Positions 36,487 through 43,157 of a stretch of DNA of 64,000 nt are shown here, piece by piece; position 1 is the stretch's first letter; each line of letters starts with the position of its first letter. The DNA is from an uncultured Eubacteriales bacterium (GTDB lineage Bacteria; Bacillota; Clostridia; Lachnospirales; Lachnospiraceae): NCBI GenBank assembly GCA_949284175.1, contig CASDVE010000001.1:124001-188000 (forward strand), in the 5' to 3' direction. A program made the translations under genes and the position numbers. Below the pieces are notes generated by a model. The model was given only the letters and a program-made list of their open reading frames with translations, was not told the DNA's origin and ran no database searches.

Positions 36487-36654
36487 TTATTTTACTTCAC
36501 GATCCCAACACTGACAACACACATCATCATCATGGTAGAAATCATCTTGGCAATAATCAGGTTCTTCAGCGTATCCGTAATCATGCGGACAATCAACTAT
36601 AATTCTATAATCTGCATCTTCATATTCTAGTTTTAATTTCTCTTTACAATTCAT
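36487..36654 (-). CDS. Small cysteine-rich protein (55 aa)
   Basis: Starts MNCKEKLKLEYEDADYRIIV, then CPHDYGYAEEPDYCQDDFYH and ends CCQCWDREVK. Five of its six cysteines lie in CPHDYGY, YCQ and CCQCW, as in 51889-52080. The start codon lies inside the last codons of the 37-aa gene upstream, so the two are translationally coupled. Probably a small zinc-binding protein; role unknown. Confidence 0.65.
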   Translation of the reverse strand: MNCKEKLKLEYEDADYRIIVDCPHDYGYAEEPDYCQDDFYHDDDVCCQCWDREVK

Positions 36655-36757
36655 CTTCTTTTTCCTCTTCTAACTCTCTTTCTCTTTTCAACTTCTCTAA
36701 TCTTTCCTGTTCTCTTTCATACATTTCATATGTATAACCATCTTCCCAATCAGACAT
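36644..36757 (-). CDS. Small charged helical protein (37 aa)
   Basis: MSDWEDGYTYEMYEREQERL followed by a lysine/glutamate helix. Preceded by AGAGGAA and overlapping the next gene by 11 bp. It starts directly after the ThyX-like gene. Very short, but the overlaps on both sides support it. Confidence 0.5.
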   Translation of the reverse strand: MSDWEDGYTYEMYEREQERLEKLKRERELEEEKEDEL

Positions 36758-37468
36758 TTAAATTCCTCTATCAACACCAATTAGCTCATAAAAATATGAT
36801 AATTCATCACACAATCTAATAAAATCTTTATTCCAAGAAAACATTTTATGTGATTTACGCTGGTGGTACATTGTTTTAAGCTGAAGGTAATTTGTAGTAA
36901 CTCGTCTAGTTAGTTCAATTCCTTCTGGAATATTATGAATAACTCTATGGAAGTTTTCAGGTGTTGGATCGTTGTTATAAGCAGCAATCTTTTCTTCTAA
37001 AATTGAGATAACTCTAGGATCTACATACTCACTAAATAATCCTTCATTTAAATTAAATATTAAGATACAATGCATTGTTGACATTGATGATACTGTATCT
37101 TGGTGATGATAACGCTCCCATTGTAACCAAAACGATTGATCTGCTTTGATGTTTACACTTACATTAATTCCTTTTAACATGCAATCATGCCCTGTTCCAC
37201 TGAGAGCTCCACCTAAATTCATAGCTCGTTTCATATGTAAAACTGTTTTTCTTAATGTGTTTGCATTATATTTTGTATCTTTTGTATGGATTTTAACCAT
37301 TTCAATAAAATATTCTTTTTCTTTATCGTTATAATAATCCAAGTATGCTTGCAACATGCGTACTTCTTTATCCCATTCTTCATGTGTATAATCCCTCTCC
37401 CTCATAGGAAGTCCTGATGCAATAATACTTTCTTCTAAATCATTAACTTTTAATCCGTAAAATTTCAT
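36758..37468 (-). CDS. ThyX-like (flavin-dependent thymidylate synthase-like) protein
   Basis: 236-residue protein of a family common in Clostridial phages. The segment WLQWERYHHQDTVSSMSTMH near residue 136 resembles the ThyX motif (RHR-x7-S), and the later TTNYLQLKTMYHQRKSHKM near 195 resembles the second substrate-binding stretch. ThyX makes dTMP from dUMP with methylene-tetrahydrofolate and FAD. The motif is degenerate (RYHH instead of RHR), so activity is uncertain. folD and dUTPase in the same element fit the role. Confidence 0.5.
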   Translation of the reverse strand: MKFYGLKVNDLEESIIASGLPMRERDYTHEEWDKEVRMLQAYLDYYNDKEKEYFIEMVKIHTKDTKYNANTLRKTVLHMKRAMNLGGALSGTGHDCMLKGINVSVNIKADQSFWLQWERYHHQDTVSSMSTMHCILIFNLNEGLFSEYVDPRVISILEEKIAAYNNDPTPENFHRVIHNIPEGIELTRRVTTNYLQLKTMYHQRKSHKMFSWNKDFIRLCDELSYFYELIGVDRGI

Positions 37469-37473
37469 ATTTC

Positions 37474-38013
37474 TTATTCCTCCTCAATTCTTTTTTCATA
37501 TGTAACACATATTTCTTTTTGATTTGTTGTTGGGTTTGTATCTGAGTAACGAAATTTCAAAAGCCAATCATCTTCTTTCATTTCTTCGATATGTTCTATT
37601 GCTTCTCGTTCATCTTGAAAAACATATTGAACTACCTCACAATGATAAATTTTCTTTATACCTTCCTTTGGAAAACTTCTTTTATATCGTATAAGAAGTC
37701 TATTTATTCTTTCATAGATAGAAATAATTTCACTATAATATTTTCTATTAATGGATTCTTCATTTATAGTTTTAAATTTAATAGACTGTCTAGCTAAATT
37801 AATAAATTTTTGATGTAGTTCTTCTAAATCCTCATATTCTAATTTATTTGTTTTAGATAATCGTTTAACAAGCCAGACAATTAGATTGTTTAATTTAGAT
37901 TCTATAACTCCTTTCCTTATATCTAATTCAAAAGGAGATTTAAAATTAAGATGTGTTAATAATTCTCCTTTAACCTCATTAAAAATACTAAAAATCAATT
38001 CTAAATCTTTCAT
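37474..38013 (-). CDS. Hypothetical phage protein (179 aa)
   Basis: Mostly helical for the first 125 residues (LELIFSIFNEVKGELLTHLN, YSEIISIYERINRLLIRYKR). A short mixed domain follows (YVFQDEREAIEHIEEMKEDD, NQKEICVTYEKRIEEE). Not recognised. Lies 5 bp upstream of the ThyX-like gene. Confidence 0.65.
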   Translation of the reverse strand: MKDLELIFSIFNEVKGELLTHLNFKSPFELDIRKGVIESKLNNLIVWLVKRLSKTNKLEYEDLEELHQKFINLARQSIKFKTINEESINRKYYSEIISIYERINRLLIRYKRSFPKEGIKKIYHCEVVQYVFQDEREAIEHIEEMKEDDWLLKFRYSDTNPTTNQKEICVTYEKRIEEE

Positions 38014-38046
38014 TTTTCACCCTTCTAATAAAATGTCGATTTTATC

Positions 38047-38079
38047 GGGAAAACTTGGATTTTAAGTCCTCGCTTTCCC
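38047..38079 (-). other. Nested hairpin in the leader of the 179-aa gene
   Basis: Outer arms GGGAAA / TTTCCC enclose inner GGAC-TTAAAA-TCC. A further short stem CGAT-AAA-ATCG follows closer to the gene. It sits between the upstream terminator and the start at 38013, so it may be a structured 5' leader. No known riboswitch was recognised. Confidence 0.4.
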
Positions 38080-38096
38080 TTATTTTTATTAGTGTT

Positions 38097-38129
38097 AAAT
38101 ATTACATTTTTTTACAAACTGTAATATTT
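38097..38129 (-). terminator. Terminator downstream of the Tad1-like gene
   Basis: Perfect 9-bp stem AAATATTAC / GTAATATTT with a 15-base loop, right after the stop codon. The stem is AT-rich and the leftward tail is not a T-run. Confidence 0.55.
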
Positions 38130-38130
38130 T

Positions 38131-38490
38131 TTATTTTTGTTTTGTGCCAAGTACATTTCTCTCAATTCTATCCTCTGTTCTTCGATTTAACCACATCAGA
38201 GCTTCTTCAATATGTGTTAAAGCACAGGCATTCTCTCTTGAAGAGAATTCTCCTGATTGAAAACCAATTAGCGTATCTCTAACAATTTCTAACAAATCTA
38301 CTCCTGCAACACCCGAAATAGCATTTGGATTTTTTCTTGCACCCTTCTGAAATTGAATTGTAGCAATCACTTTATCTGTTTCCGCATTTCTAATCTCATA
38401 ACAGTGATTCGCATTTCCTACACCTTTCTCATCTACTGCGTATACATTGTTTAACTTTTCTCTTTTTTGAATTGTGTTTAATTTTCTCAT
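38131..38490 (-). CDS. Acb2/Tad1 hairpin-domain protein (candidate Thoeris/CBASS signal sponge)
   Basis: 119 residues. A short beta-rich N-terminal part ([19 protein letters not shown]) is followed by a helical hairpin ([20 protein letters not shown], then [20 protein letters not shown], ending RNVLGT). The second part has the pattern of the Acb2/Tad1 hairpin family of phage proteins. Known members bind cyclic nucleotides or glycocyclic ADP-ribose and blunt CBASS or Thoeris immunity. The fold call rests on remembered family pattern, and ligand choice cannot be predicted. It overlaps the next gene by 4 bp and is the last gene before a terminator. Confidence 0.62.
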   Translation of the reverse strand: MRKLNTIQKREKLNNVYAVDEKGVGNANHCYEIRNAETDKVIATIQFQKGARKNPNAISGVAGVDLLEIVRDTLIGFQSGEFSSRENACALTHIEEALMWLNRRTEDRIERNVLGTKQK

Positions 38491-38870
38491 TTTTGTTTTT
38501 CTCCTTCTTTATACCTTTCTTTATTCGCTTCCAACAACTTTCCAATTTCGATGAACTGAAACTTTCTTGGGACACAAGAATCAAATAATGCACACTTAAC
38601 CTTCTCACACAATTTTGAAATTTCAGAGTTTTGTAAGTTGTATGTGTTGACAATTATTTGGTCTACCCTTTTTCCTCTAACATTTTCTTTAATAATAAAT
38701 TCATAGTTTACATTTGGTGTTTCGATATAAGAACTGTTTTTACTTCTGCAAAGCTTCATTGTGTTTAATCCACAATCTTCTTGTTCTTGCAACAGTATTT
38801 CTTCAAAAGCTATCTCTAACTCCTTTCTGTCCCTACAAATTACTAATATATCCAGTCTATTTCCTGTCAT
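38487..38870 (-). CDS. Hypothetical phage protein (127 aa)
   Basis: Alpha/beta protein beginning [20 protein letters not shown], with a middle strand pair ([20 protein letters not shown]). Five cysteines, no clear motif. It overlaps both the DNA methylase upstream (14 bp) and the Tad1-like gene downstream (4 bp), so all three are probably translated together. Not recognised. Confidence 0.65.
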   Translation of the reverse strand: MTGNRLDILVICRDRKELEIAFEEILLQEQEDCGLNTMKLCRSKNSSYIETPNVNYEFIIKENVRGKRVDQIIVNTYNLQNSEISKLCEKVKCALFDSCVPRKFQFIEIGKLLEANKERYKEGEKQK

Positions 38871-39567
38871 TTTCTTCTTTATCTATTTCCTCCTCAATTC
38901 TTTTTTCAGTTATTTGGTAATAATTCTCATCAAGCTCCATTCCAATAAACTTGCGATTTGTATTCACACAAGCAACTCCTGTACTTCCAGAACCCATAAA
39001 AGGATCTAATACTATATCATTTTCTTGGCTTGAATTTAAAATATAAAATTGTAATAAATCTACTGGCTTTTCACAAGGATGTTTTTTCTTGCCAATAATA
39101 TTATTAAATTTATGGACAGTTTTACTGCTACCTATATTGTTAATATATTTTGCTTTCCCTTTTCTAAGAAAGAGAACATATTCACAATTCTTCATATAAA
39201 ATTGACTAGGAGTACAATTATTTTTCTCCCAAATTAAAATATTATGGATCTTAAACCCTGTTTTTAACGATTCGTCTAACATTTCTTTAAGATTAGTTAA
39301 ATTTGTAAAAATATAAATATGTGAATCTTCCTTTAAAACTCTATATAACTCATCCATCCAATCAGATATTTTAATATTTTGATATTTAAAAAGATTCCTA
39401 CTCCCTTTTAATATTCCTTGGGGTCTTTTTGAATTTTTCCCATTACTGTCTCCACCTTTTATAATCTTATAAGGTGGATCTGTTACTACTAAATCAATTG
39501 ACTTGTCTGGAATCTCCTTCATCAATTCCAAGCAGTCACCTTGCAATAATTTAATATTTTCTGTCAT
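38857..39567 (-). CDS. Site-specific DNA methyltransferase (N4/N6 class)
   Basis: 236-residue amino-methyltransferase. Start at 39567 in a TAAAATG junction with the upstream gene. The catalytic motif TDPPY (VVTDPPYKIIKGG near residue 28) precedes the SAM-binding motif (VLDPFMGSGSTGVACVNTNR near 195), with HPCEKPVDLLQFYI between, the beta-class order. No cognate restriction gene is near, so it probably protects phage DNA. Target sequence unknown. Confidence 0.92.
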   Translation of the reverse strand: MTENIKLLQGDCLELMKEIPDKSIDLVVTDPPYKIIKGGDSNGKNSKRPQGILKGSRNLFKYQNIKISDWMDELYRVLKEDSHIYIFTNLTNLKEMLDESLKTGFKIHNILIWEKNNCTPSQFYMKNCEYVLFLRKGKAKYINNIGSSKTVHKFNNIIGKKKHPCEKPVDLLQFYILNSSQENDIVLDPFMGSGSTGVACVNTNRKFIGMELDENYYQITEKRIEEEIDKEENDRK

Positions 39568-39568
39568 T

Positions 39569-40162
39569 TTATACTTCATTCCCCCAACAATCCCAATCTT
39601 CTCTATGTTCTCTTGCAAACAATTCCAATTTATTCACATTTGGGAACATGTCTTCTAACATTTTATAAGCACAGTTTGGTTTCTTACTATGTTTAGTGCT
39701 TGCTTCTCTCAATACTGTTGTATATTTTCCTCTTGTTTCTTGAGAAGTTTTAAGCATACATCCTTTCTTATAAAACCACAATAAATACTCATGTGAGAAA
39801 CGAACTGTAAAAGCTGGAGCAATTCCATTTTGCTTGTCCCAGATAAACCTTGCATGGAGCTCATATCCCAATTCTTTCATCATCTGTTCAGATTCATGTA
39901 AATATTTATCAATCGTCCACATAAATACATTATGTTTTTCAGATACATTTTTAAGGGCTTGTATATGTATTTCTTTAATTTCTTCCAAACTGCAAGTTTT
40001 ATAATCCAATTCTTTTTCTTGATTAGGTCGACATTTACGTTTATTTCCCTTAGTCTGTTGCCAAGGTGGATCAGTGTAAACGATGCCATACTTGTTCTCT
40101 GTATTAAAAATATCTACTTTCATCTTATACCAAAAGGAAATTCGAATTTTATGTGCGCACAA
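39569..40162 (-). CDS. MT-A70 family adenine methyltransferase
   Basis: 197 residues. Starts at a TTG (40162) with AAAGGA at good spacing, or at the internal ATG 39 bp later, which lacks a site. The catalytic motif YTDPPWQQ near residue 30, HARFIWDKQNGIAPAFTVRF near 105, and the family ending KLELFARE-REDWDCWGNE. MT-A70 enzymes make N6-methyladenine in DNA or RNA. Directly adjacent to a second methylase, it suggests heavy modification of the element's DNA. Confidence 0.9.
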   Translation of the reverse strand: MCAHKIRISFWYKMKVDIFNTENKYGIVYTDPPWQQTKGNKRKCRPNQEKELDYKTCSLEEIKEIHIQALKNVSEKHNVFMWTIDKYLHESEQMMKELGYELHARFIWDKQNGIAPAFTVRFSHEYLLWFYKKGCMLKTSQETRGKYTTVLREASTKHSKKPNCAYKMLEDMFPNVNKLELFAREHREDWDCWGNEV

Positions 40163-40188
40163 CCGTTTCCTTTCTGTATTATTTATCC

Positions 40189-40740
40189 TTATTTTTTCCT
40201 CGCTTCTTTAATTCTTTTTAAGTTTCTTTCATGTTTGTAATCAGCCCATTTTTGAGCTTTTTGCATTGTTACAAAGTTGAAGAATTGTTCACCTGAATCA
40301 CTAAATTCTTCTATTACACTAAGTAGTTCTCTGTATAGCATGTCTGTAGCAAGTTTCACTTTTTCAACCTCTTCTTCATTAAAGTCAAAGACACCAAAAA
40401 TCATGTTATAAAAATTATCTTTTAACAAAATTACATCCAACAAAAACTGTTTAAGAATTTCTTCACTTGACCAATTTTCATCAAAGAATTTCCAACTAAT
40501 TTTATTTAACTTTGTATTTAACATCTCAGAGTAAAACCACTCGATCAAATTCATAACATCAACCATTTCTTCAATAAAATTATCTCTGATTTTAACGTGT
40601 TGCTCATCGTCACCTTGCCATCCAAAACGTAACATTTTACAAATGGCTTGTTCTAACTCCGACAACTCTTCGTATAAGGTGATACATTGATGTTCTTTCC
40701 CAAAGGCTTCTGTTGACTCTTTTATCGTTTTATTGAACAT
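40189..40740 (-). CDS. MazG-like nucleotide pyrophosphohydrolase
   Basis: 183 residues; start at 40740 after AGGAG. MazG-type metal-binding pattern: YEELSELEQAICKMLRFGWQ near residue 22 and EEMVDVMNLIEWF near 56. A longer helical C-terminus follows that is less typical. Such enzymes hydrolyse (d)NTPs or alarmones; phage MazG proteins can lower ppGpp or clean the nucleotide pool. Exact substrate unknown. Confidence 0.75.
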   Translation of the reverse strand: MFNKTIKESTEAFGKEHQCITLYEELSELEQAICKMLRFGWQGDDEQHVKIRDNFIEEMVDVMNLIEWFYSEMLNTKLNKISWKFFDENWSSEEILKQFLLDVILLKDNFYNMIFGVFDFNEEEVEKVKLATDMLYRELLSVIEEFSDSGEQFFNFVTMQKAQKWADYKHERNLKRIKEARKK

Positions 40741-40780
40741 TGTTACTCTCCTATTTTTCAAAAATTCATGGTTTTTCTCT

Positions 40781-41161
40781 CTACCACTCCACTCTTAGTC
40801 TTTTTTTAGTGCATTTACCATTCTCAAATACCCATCGCCAAGTTTCTCCATCCTCTCCGTGCATTTCGATGTAAGAACCTTCCTCTACAACTGGGGCAAT
40901 AGCATTGAACATCTCGAAATCATCACCCAAGTTCTCTCCGTAGAAATATTCTAATTCTACTCCATATTCCTTCGATTCAATTCCCCATCTATACTCTTCC
41001 ATTGCTTCTGATAACATCTTTGAATCTAATACTGTGCGTTTATTTACAAACATAATATGAGCTTTTCTTTTTGTAAAATCTTTCAAAAGTTCTAACGCTT
41101 TTGAAACATTCTCTTTTCTAATTAATAAATTACATTCTTTTATTTCAATACAATATCCCAT
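40781..41161 (-). CDS. Conserved phage protein (126 aa)
   Basis: Starts YCIEIKECNLLIRKENVSKA and ends ETWRWVFENGKCTKKRLRVE. The two-lobed alpha/beta pattern with a tryptophan-rich C-terminus is frequent in Clostridial phage early regions. Function unknown. AGGAGAGTGAG ribosome site, 18 bp after the previous gene. Confidence 0.65.
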   Translation of the reverse strand: MGYCIEIKECNLLIRKENVSKALELLKDFTKRKAHIMFVNKRTVLDSKMLSEAMEEYRWGIESKEYGVELEYFYGENLGDDFEMFNAIAPVVEEGSYIEMHGEDGETWRWVFENGKCTKKRLRVEW

Positions 41162-41179
41162 TTTAAAATTCTCACTCTC

Positions 41180-41595
41180 CTATTTTTCAACTACAACTAA
41201 CTTACTCTCGTATTGACTCATATCCAGTACTTCACCTGTTTCTTTATGTTTATAAACTTCTTTTAATTTAAAGCTATTAATAAAGTCATAAGCTTTTTGT
41301 AGAGCCTCTTTCACTTCATGGTCATCTAAATCAAAATATTCTTCTATAAAAACATCTACATCTGCATATTTATATTCCACAAGAATAATCATAAGGTCTT
41401 CAAAATCACCCTCTAATTCCCCATATACTTCAGAAACAATCGTACCCATTACTCTCTTCTCTTCTGTAAAGAAATCACATTTATTTTCCAACATCTCCTT
41501 GTCATTTACATCGTATGCCAATACATGAACTGTACCTTCTTCTTTGAAAAGCCCTTCTCCATACCAAACTCTTAATCTTAGATCTTCTTTCTCAT
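41180..41595 (-). pseudogene. Unknown protein with an apparent N-terminal frameshift
   Basis: The best ribosome site (AGGAGAAAG) serves the ATG at 41595, but that frame stops after five codons (MRKKI). The neighbouring frame is open from there and reads EDLRLRVWYGEGLFKEEGTV, continuing into the 113-residue frame that starts at a TTG at 41521 (AYDVNDKEMLENKCDFF). A one-base change in the AGAAAGAAG stretch would restore one 138-aa protein. Either the gene is frameshifted, or translation starts at the TTG. Function unknown. Confidence 0.5.
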
Positions 41596-41625
41596 TACTT
41601 TCTCCTACCTCACTAAATTTATATT

Positions 41626-41910
41626 TTATTGGCTACAATTACTACATTTGCAATAATTTTCTAATTCTTCTCTTTCTTTGTTCACTTTAACTGTCACATC
41701 CTCGCATATCAGAGTTGCCTTTACTGGAACTACATTCTTTTCTGGATAAAAGGTTTCAATTTTTCCTGTTGATAAACAAAATCCTAAACATTTTGGTATA
41801 TCTTTTTTGATTAGAATATAAATAGGAGCACTAACTCTAAAGGTATCACCTACTTTTAAATTTGAAAGTGGTATTATATTTTCTGCATCTTTTCTTATAA
41901 TCTTGATCAT
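41626..41910 (-). CDS. Hypothetical phage protein (94 aa)
   Basis: Probably beta-rich (NLKVGDTFRVSAPIYILIKK, TFYPEKNVVPVKATLICEDV) with a C-terminal cysteine cluster (YCKCSNCSQ) that may bind zinc. The early part has an OB-like or SH3-like feel. Not recognised. Confidence 0.6.
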   Translation of the reverse strand: MIKIIRKDAENIIPLSNLKVGDTFRVSAPIYILIKKDIPKCLGFCLSTGKIETFYPEKNVVPVKATLICEDVTVKVNKEREELENYCKCSNCSQ

Positions 41911-41925
41911 TTATCTGCCCCTCTT

Positions 41926-42117
41926 TCATTCATCTCTTAAACAAATTAATAAAAATCCGCTTGTTGTTATATGTACTACTTTCGATTTCCAGTGTTCTTT
42001 ATTAAAAGATTCCTTCCAGTCTTTCCAAGTTTGTATATATGGTAATTTCCGTTCATCGATCAAAATCCCAACTTCTGTTTCATCTGTAATAACATCTTTC
42101 AAATCGTTTAAAATCAT
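41926..42117 (-). CDS. Hypothetical phage protein (63 aa)
   Basis: Small alpha/beta protein: ILNDLKDVITDETEVGILID, IQTWKDWKESFNKEHWKSKV, ending TSGFLLICLRDE. Not recognised. Same direction and spacing as its neighbours. Confidence 0.6.
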   Translation of the reverse strand: MILNDLKDVITDETEVGILIDERKLPYIQTWKDWKESFNKEHWKSKVVHITTSGFLLICLRDE

Positions 42118-42171
42118 ATATTCGCCTCATTTAATTTTCCATTTCTCTTGACTCATGTCTTTATTAATTTC

Positions 42172-42417
42172 TTACTCTTCAGACTCTTTTAATAGTTCTT
42201 CTGCGTTTTCCTTCATATATTCAGATACTTTTATATATCCCTCTGTATTACTCTTATTATCAAATCCTCTGAATTTTATTCTTGCAGGATATACATTTAT
42301 AATTTCATCATTTTCTATTTCACATACAATAGCCCAACCAAATGTATGAAGAATCATATTAATCCACCATAAGAACCCTGAATCTCTAAACTCTTTCCAT
42401 GATTTCTTTTCAATCAT
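42172..42417 (-). CDS. Conserved phage protein (81 aa)
   Basis: WKEFRDSGFLWWINMILHTF, then GWAIVCEIENDEIINVYPAR, then a helical end (YIKVSEYMKENAEELLKESE). This is a very widespread small protein of Clostridial phages with no known function. The start codon overlaps the stop of a 25-aa frame upstream (TAATG). Confidence 0.7.
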   Translation of the reverse strand: MIEKKSWKEFRDSGFLWWINMILHTFGWAIVCEIENDEIINVYPARIKFRGFDNKSNTEGYIKVSEYMKENAEELLKESEE

Positions 42418-42494
42418 TACTGTGCGTCCTTATTTAATTTAATTGGTTTATTGGCAATATTATTTTTTGCATTGTTAATTGTAATGTTTGTCAT
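42417..42494 (-). CDS. Possible 25-aa leader or small protein
   Basis: TNITINNAKNNIANKPIKLN and a short tail, preceded by AAAGGAAT and ending in a TAATG overlap with the next start. Asparagine/lysine-rich, no structure expected. The overlap suggests it couples translation of the 81-aa gene. Confidence 0.4.
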   Translation of the reverse strand: MTNITINNAKNNIANKPIKLNKDAQ

Positions 42495-42548
42495 TATTTA
42501 TTCCTTTCTTTCTATAAGGTCGTTCATAATTTGAAACCAACTTTATAT

Positions 42549-43157
42549 TTACTTACTTAGTTTATATAAAGCTTCTCTGATATAAAATGGAACTTCTTTT
42601 TTATATTTTTCATAAAGTTGTTTCATTCTTTCTTTATCATGACGTTTGTAATTGATAACTGTATTAATTTCTTTTGGGATAAAGCAACATGTGCTTGGAG
42701 AATAAATTTTATTTCCTTCTACAAGTAAATCTTTATCTAATTTCAATGAATACGAACATAAATATATTTTTTTATCATACCATTGAGCAAAGTTTTGAAA
42801 ATTCCAAAATTCTTTACTTACTTCACAATCAATATATCTTGGTAACCTCTCATGAACTTTTGGGTTATAACATCTATTAAACATGGAAAACCATTTTATG
42901 TATTGAGGAGTTTTTTTATTATTGATTCTCGAAGTATATTGTCCAACACCATAATATCCTCTATCATACACAGTTGGTTTAAAAGGAAATTTTAACTCTC
43001 CTTTTTTTATATTTTCTGATGTAGACCAAACCTGATAGTCTGGTCTACAATCAAAAGAAATTAACACATTGTTTTTATTTATATAATCAATTACAGTAAT
43101 AGAATAACCTTCGTTTGTAACAAAAGAAGTTCCAATAAGATTTTCATTTCTTTTCAT
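42549..43157 (-). CDS. HNH-like endonuclease next to the nrdD intron
   Basis: 202 residues with the layout of phage HNH-type homing endonucleases. There is a basic N-terminal part (YDRGYYGVGQYTSRINNKKT), a degenerate finger (YIKWFSMFNRCYNPKVHERL, YIDCEVSKEFWNFQNFAQWY) and LVEGNKIYSPSTCCFIPKEI near 158. The usual HNH residues are hard to place, so activity is uncertain. Its ATG overlaps the true stop of spliced nrdD (TAATG), meaning it lies just outside the group I intron rather than inside it. Confidence 0.6.
   Translation of the reverse strand: MKRNENLIGTSFVTNEGYSITVIDYINKNNVLISFDCRPDYQVWSTSENIKKGELKFPFKPTVYDRGYYGVGQYTSRINNKKTPQYIKWFSMFNRCYNPKVHERLPRYIDCEVSKEFWNFQNFAQWYDKKIYLCSYSLKLDKDLLVEGNKIYSPSTCCFIPKEINTVINYKRHDKERMKQLYEKYKKEVPFYIREALYKLSK

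Noticed and set aside
36758-37468. Confident assignment as thyX
   Set aside because: The key RHR motif is degenerate (RYHH), so only a ThyX-like call is supported.
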